Of a stretch of 15,959 nucleotides of DNA, positions 15,830 to 15,959 are shown in pieces. This DNA comes from Eubacterium sp. CAG:786 (GTDB lineage: Bacteria; Bacillota; Clostridia; Oscillospirales; Ruminococcaceae). The translations under genes were made by a program, and so were the position numbers. Numbering within the stretch: the first letter of the stretch is position 1; every line of letters begins with the position of its first letter. The notes beneath the pieces are model-generated. The model searched no databases, was not told the origin of the DNA, and saw nothing but the letters and a program-made list of their open reading frames with translations. Location of the stretch: the NCBI GenBank assembly GCA_000432175.1, contig HF989504.1, positions 48,369 through 64,327 on the forward strand, in the 5' to 3' direction.

Positions 15830-15870
15830 AAAAAGGACGCTTTTCAGTGAAAGGCGTCCTTTTTATTTTT
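15830..15870 (+). terminator. Strong intrinsic terminator at the operon end
   Basis: A perfect 11-base inverted repeat (15830-15840 with 15854-15864, core GGACGC/GCGTCC) extends inward by TTTTC/GAAAG with one G-U pair to an AGT loop, giving a stem of about 16 pairs, followed by TTTTTATTTTTT. The A-tract on the left arm means it could also work on the opposite strand. It lies 14 bases after the DUF4157 stop and ends the operon. Confidence 0.93.
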
Positions 15871-15959
15871 TGGGGGACTGTTTCGGGTTGAATAACACCG
15901 CGTATTTGATGTTGTATAATAAAACTTGGCACCCCACGCTCAAAAGAATATACTAAAAC
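15871..15959. other. Intergenic tail without recognised gene
   Basis: AT-richer sequence after the terminator with no ORF or RNA gene visible. It holds one perfect TATAAT (15915-15920) that could be the -10 box of a promoter for a gene beyond the window. The nearest -35-like hexamer, TTGAAT (15888-15893), is at a poor 21-base spacing. Confidence 0.4.

Overview
This window reads as the downstream part of one long operon, all on the + strand, from a contractile injection system (CIS, phage-tail-like) locus of a Gram-positive anaerobe. Three genes carry families that mark such loci: a DUF4255/Pvc16-like protein (7196-7798), a DUF4280 PAAR-like spike-tip protein (8568-8951) and a DUF4157 'eCIS core' protein with an intact HELSH motif (14439-15815). 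Strong GGAGG-type ribosome binding sites, heavy ATA/AGA/AGG codon use, a Gram-positive-style lipoprotein and the domain mix suggest a Clostridia member, perhaps near Ruminococcus/Oscillospiraceae. That placement is inference. Sheath, tube, baseplate and AAA+ ATPase genes are not in the window and presumably lie upstream of base 1.

Layout. 1-633: 3' part of a gene with a C-terminal Ig-like domain. 658-5911: three genes that look like a signalling or anchoring set, namely a degenerate kinase-like protein, a four-TM receptor with an extracytosolic propeller-like region, HAMP and a class III cyclase-like domain lacking its catalytic residues, and a single-pass protein with about 11 MORN repeats predicted outside the membrane. 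5923-7194: a secreted or membrane-anchored protein with two coiled-coil hairpins resembling TolC. 7196-8951: the tail-structure block (DUF4255, a CnaB/transthyretin-like protein, DUF4280), with intergenic gaps of 0-1 base. 8964-14403: a sensing or transport module made of a four-TM double-Cache-like protein, a GNAT acetyltransferase overlapping it by 74 bases, an orphan TrpX-type substrate-binding lipoprotein, and a second double-Cache-like module fused to a 12-TM MFS domain. 14439-15815: the DUF4157 protein, whose C-terminal half is unrecognised and much more AT-rich. A strong intrinsic terminator follows (15830-15870).

Working model (inference): the CIS of a single-membrane cell is coupled to a membrane platform and to environmental sensing through receptor-like proteins whose enzymatic outputs have been lost, and the DUF4157 protein is the cargo or loading factor. 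Intergenic gaps are 0-36 bases, no internal promoter or terminator is visible, and no RNA genes, insertion sequences or CRISPR arrays are seen.
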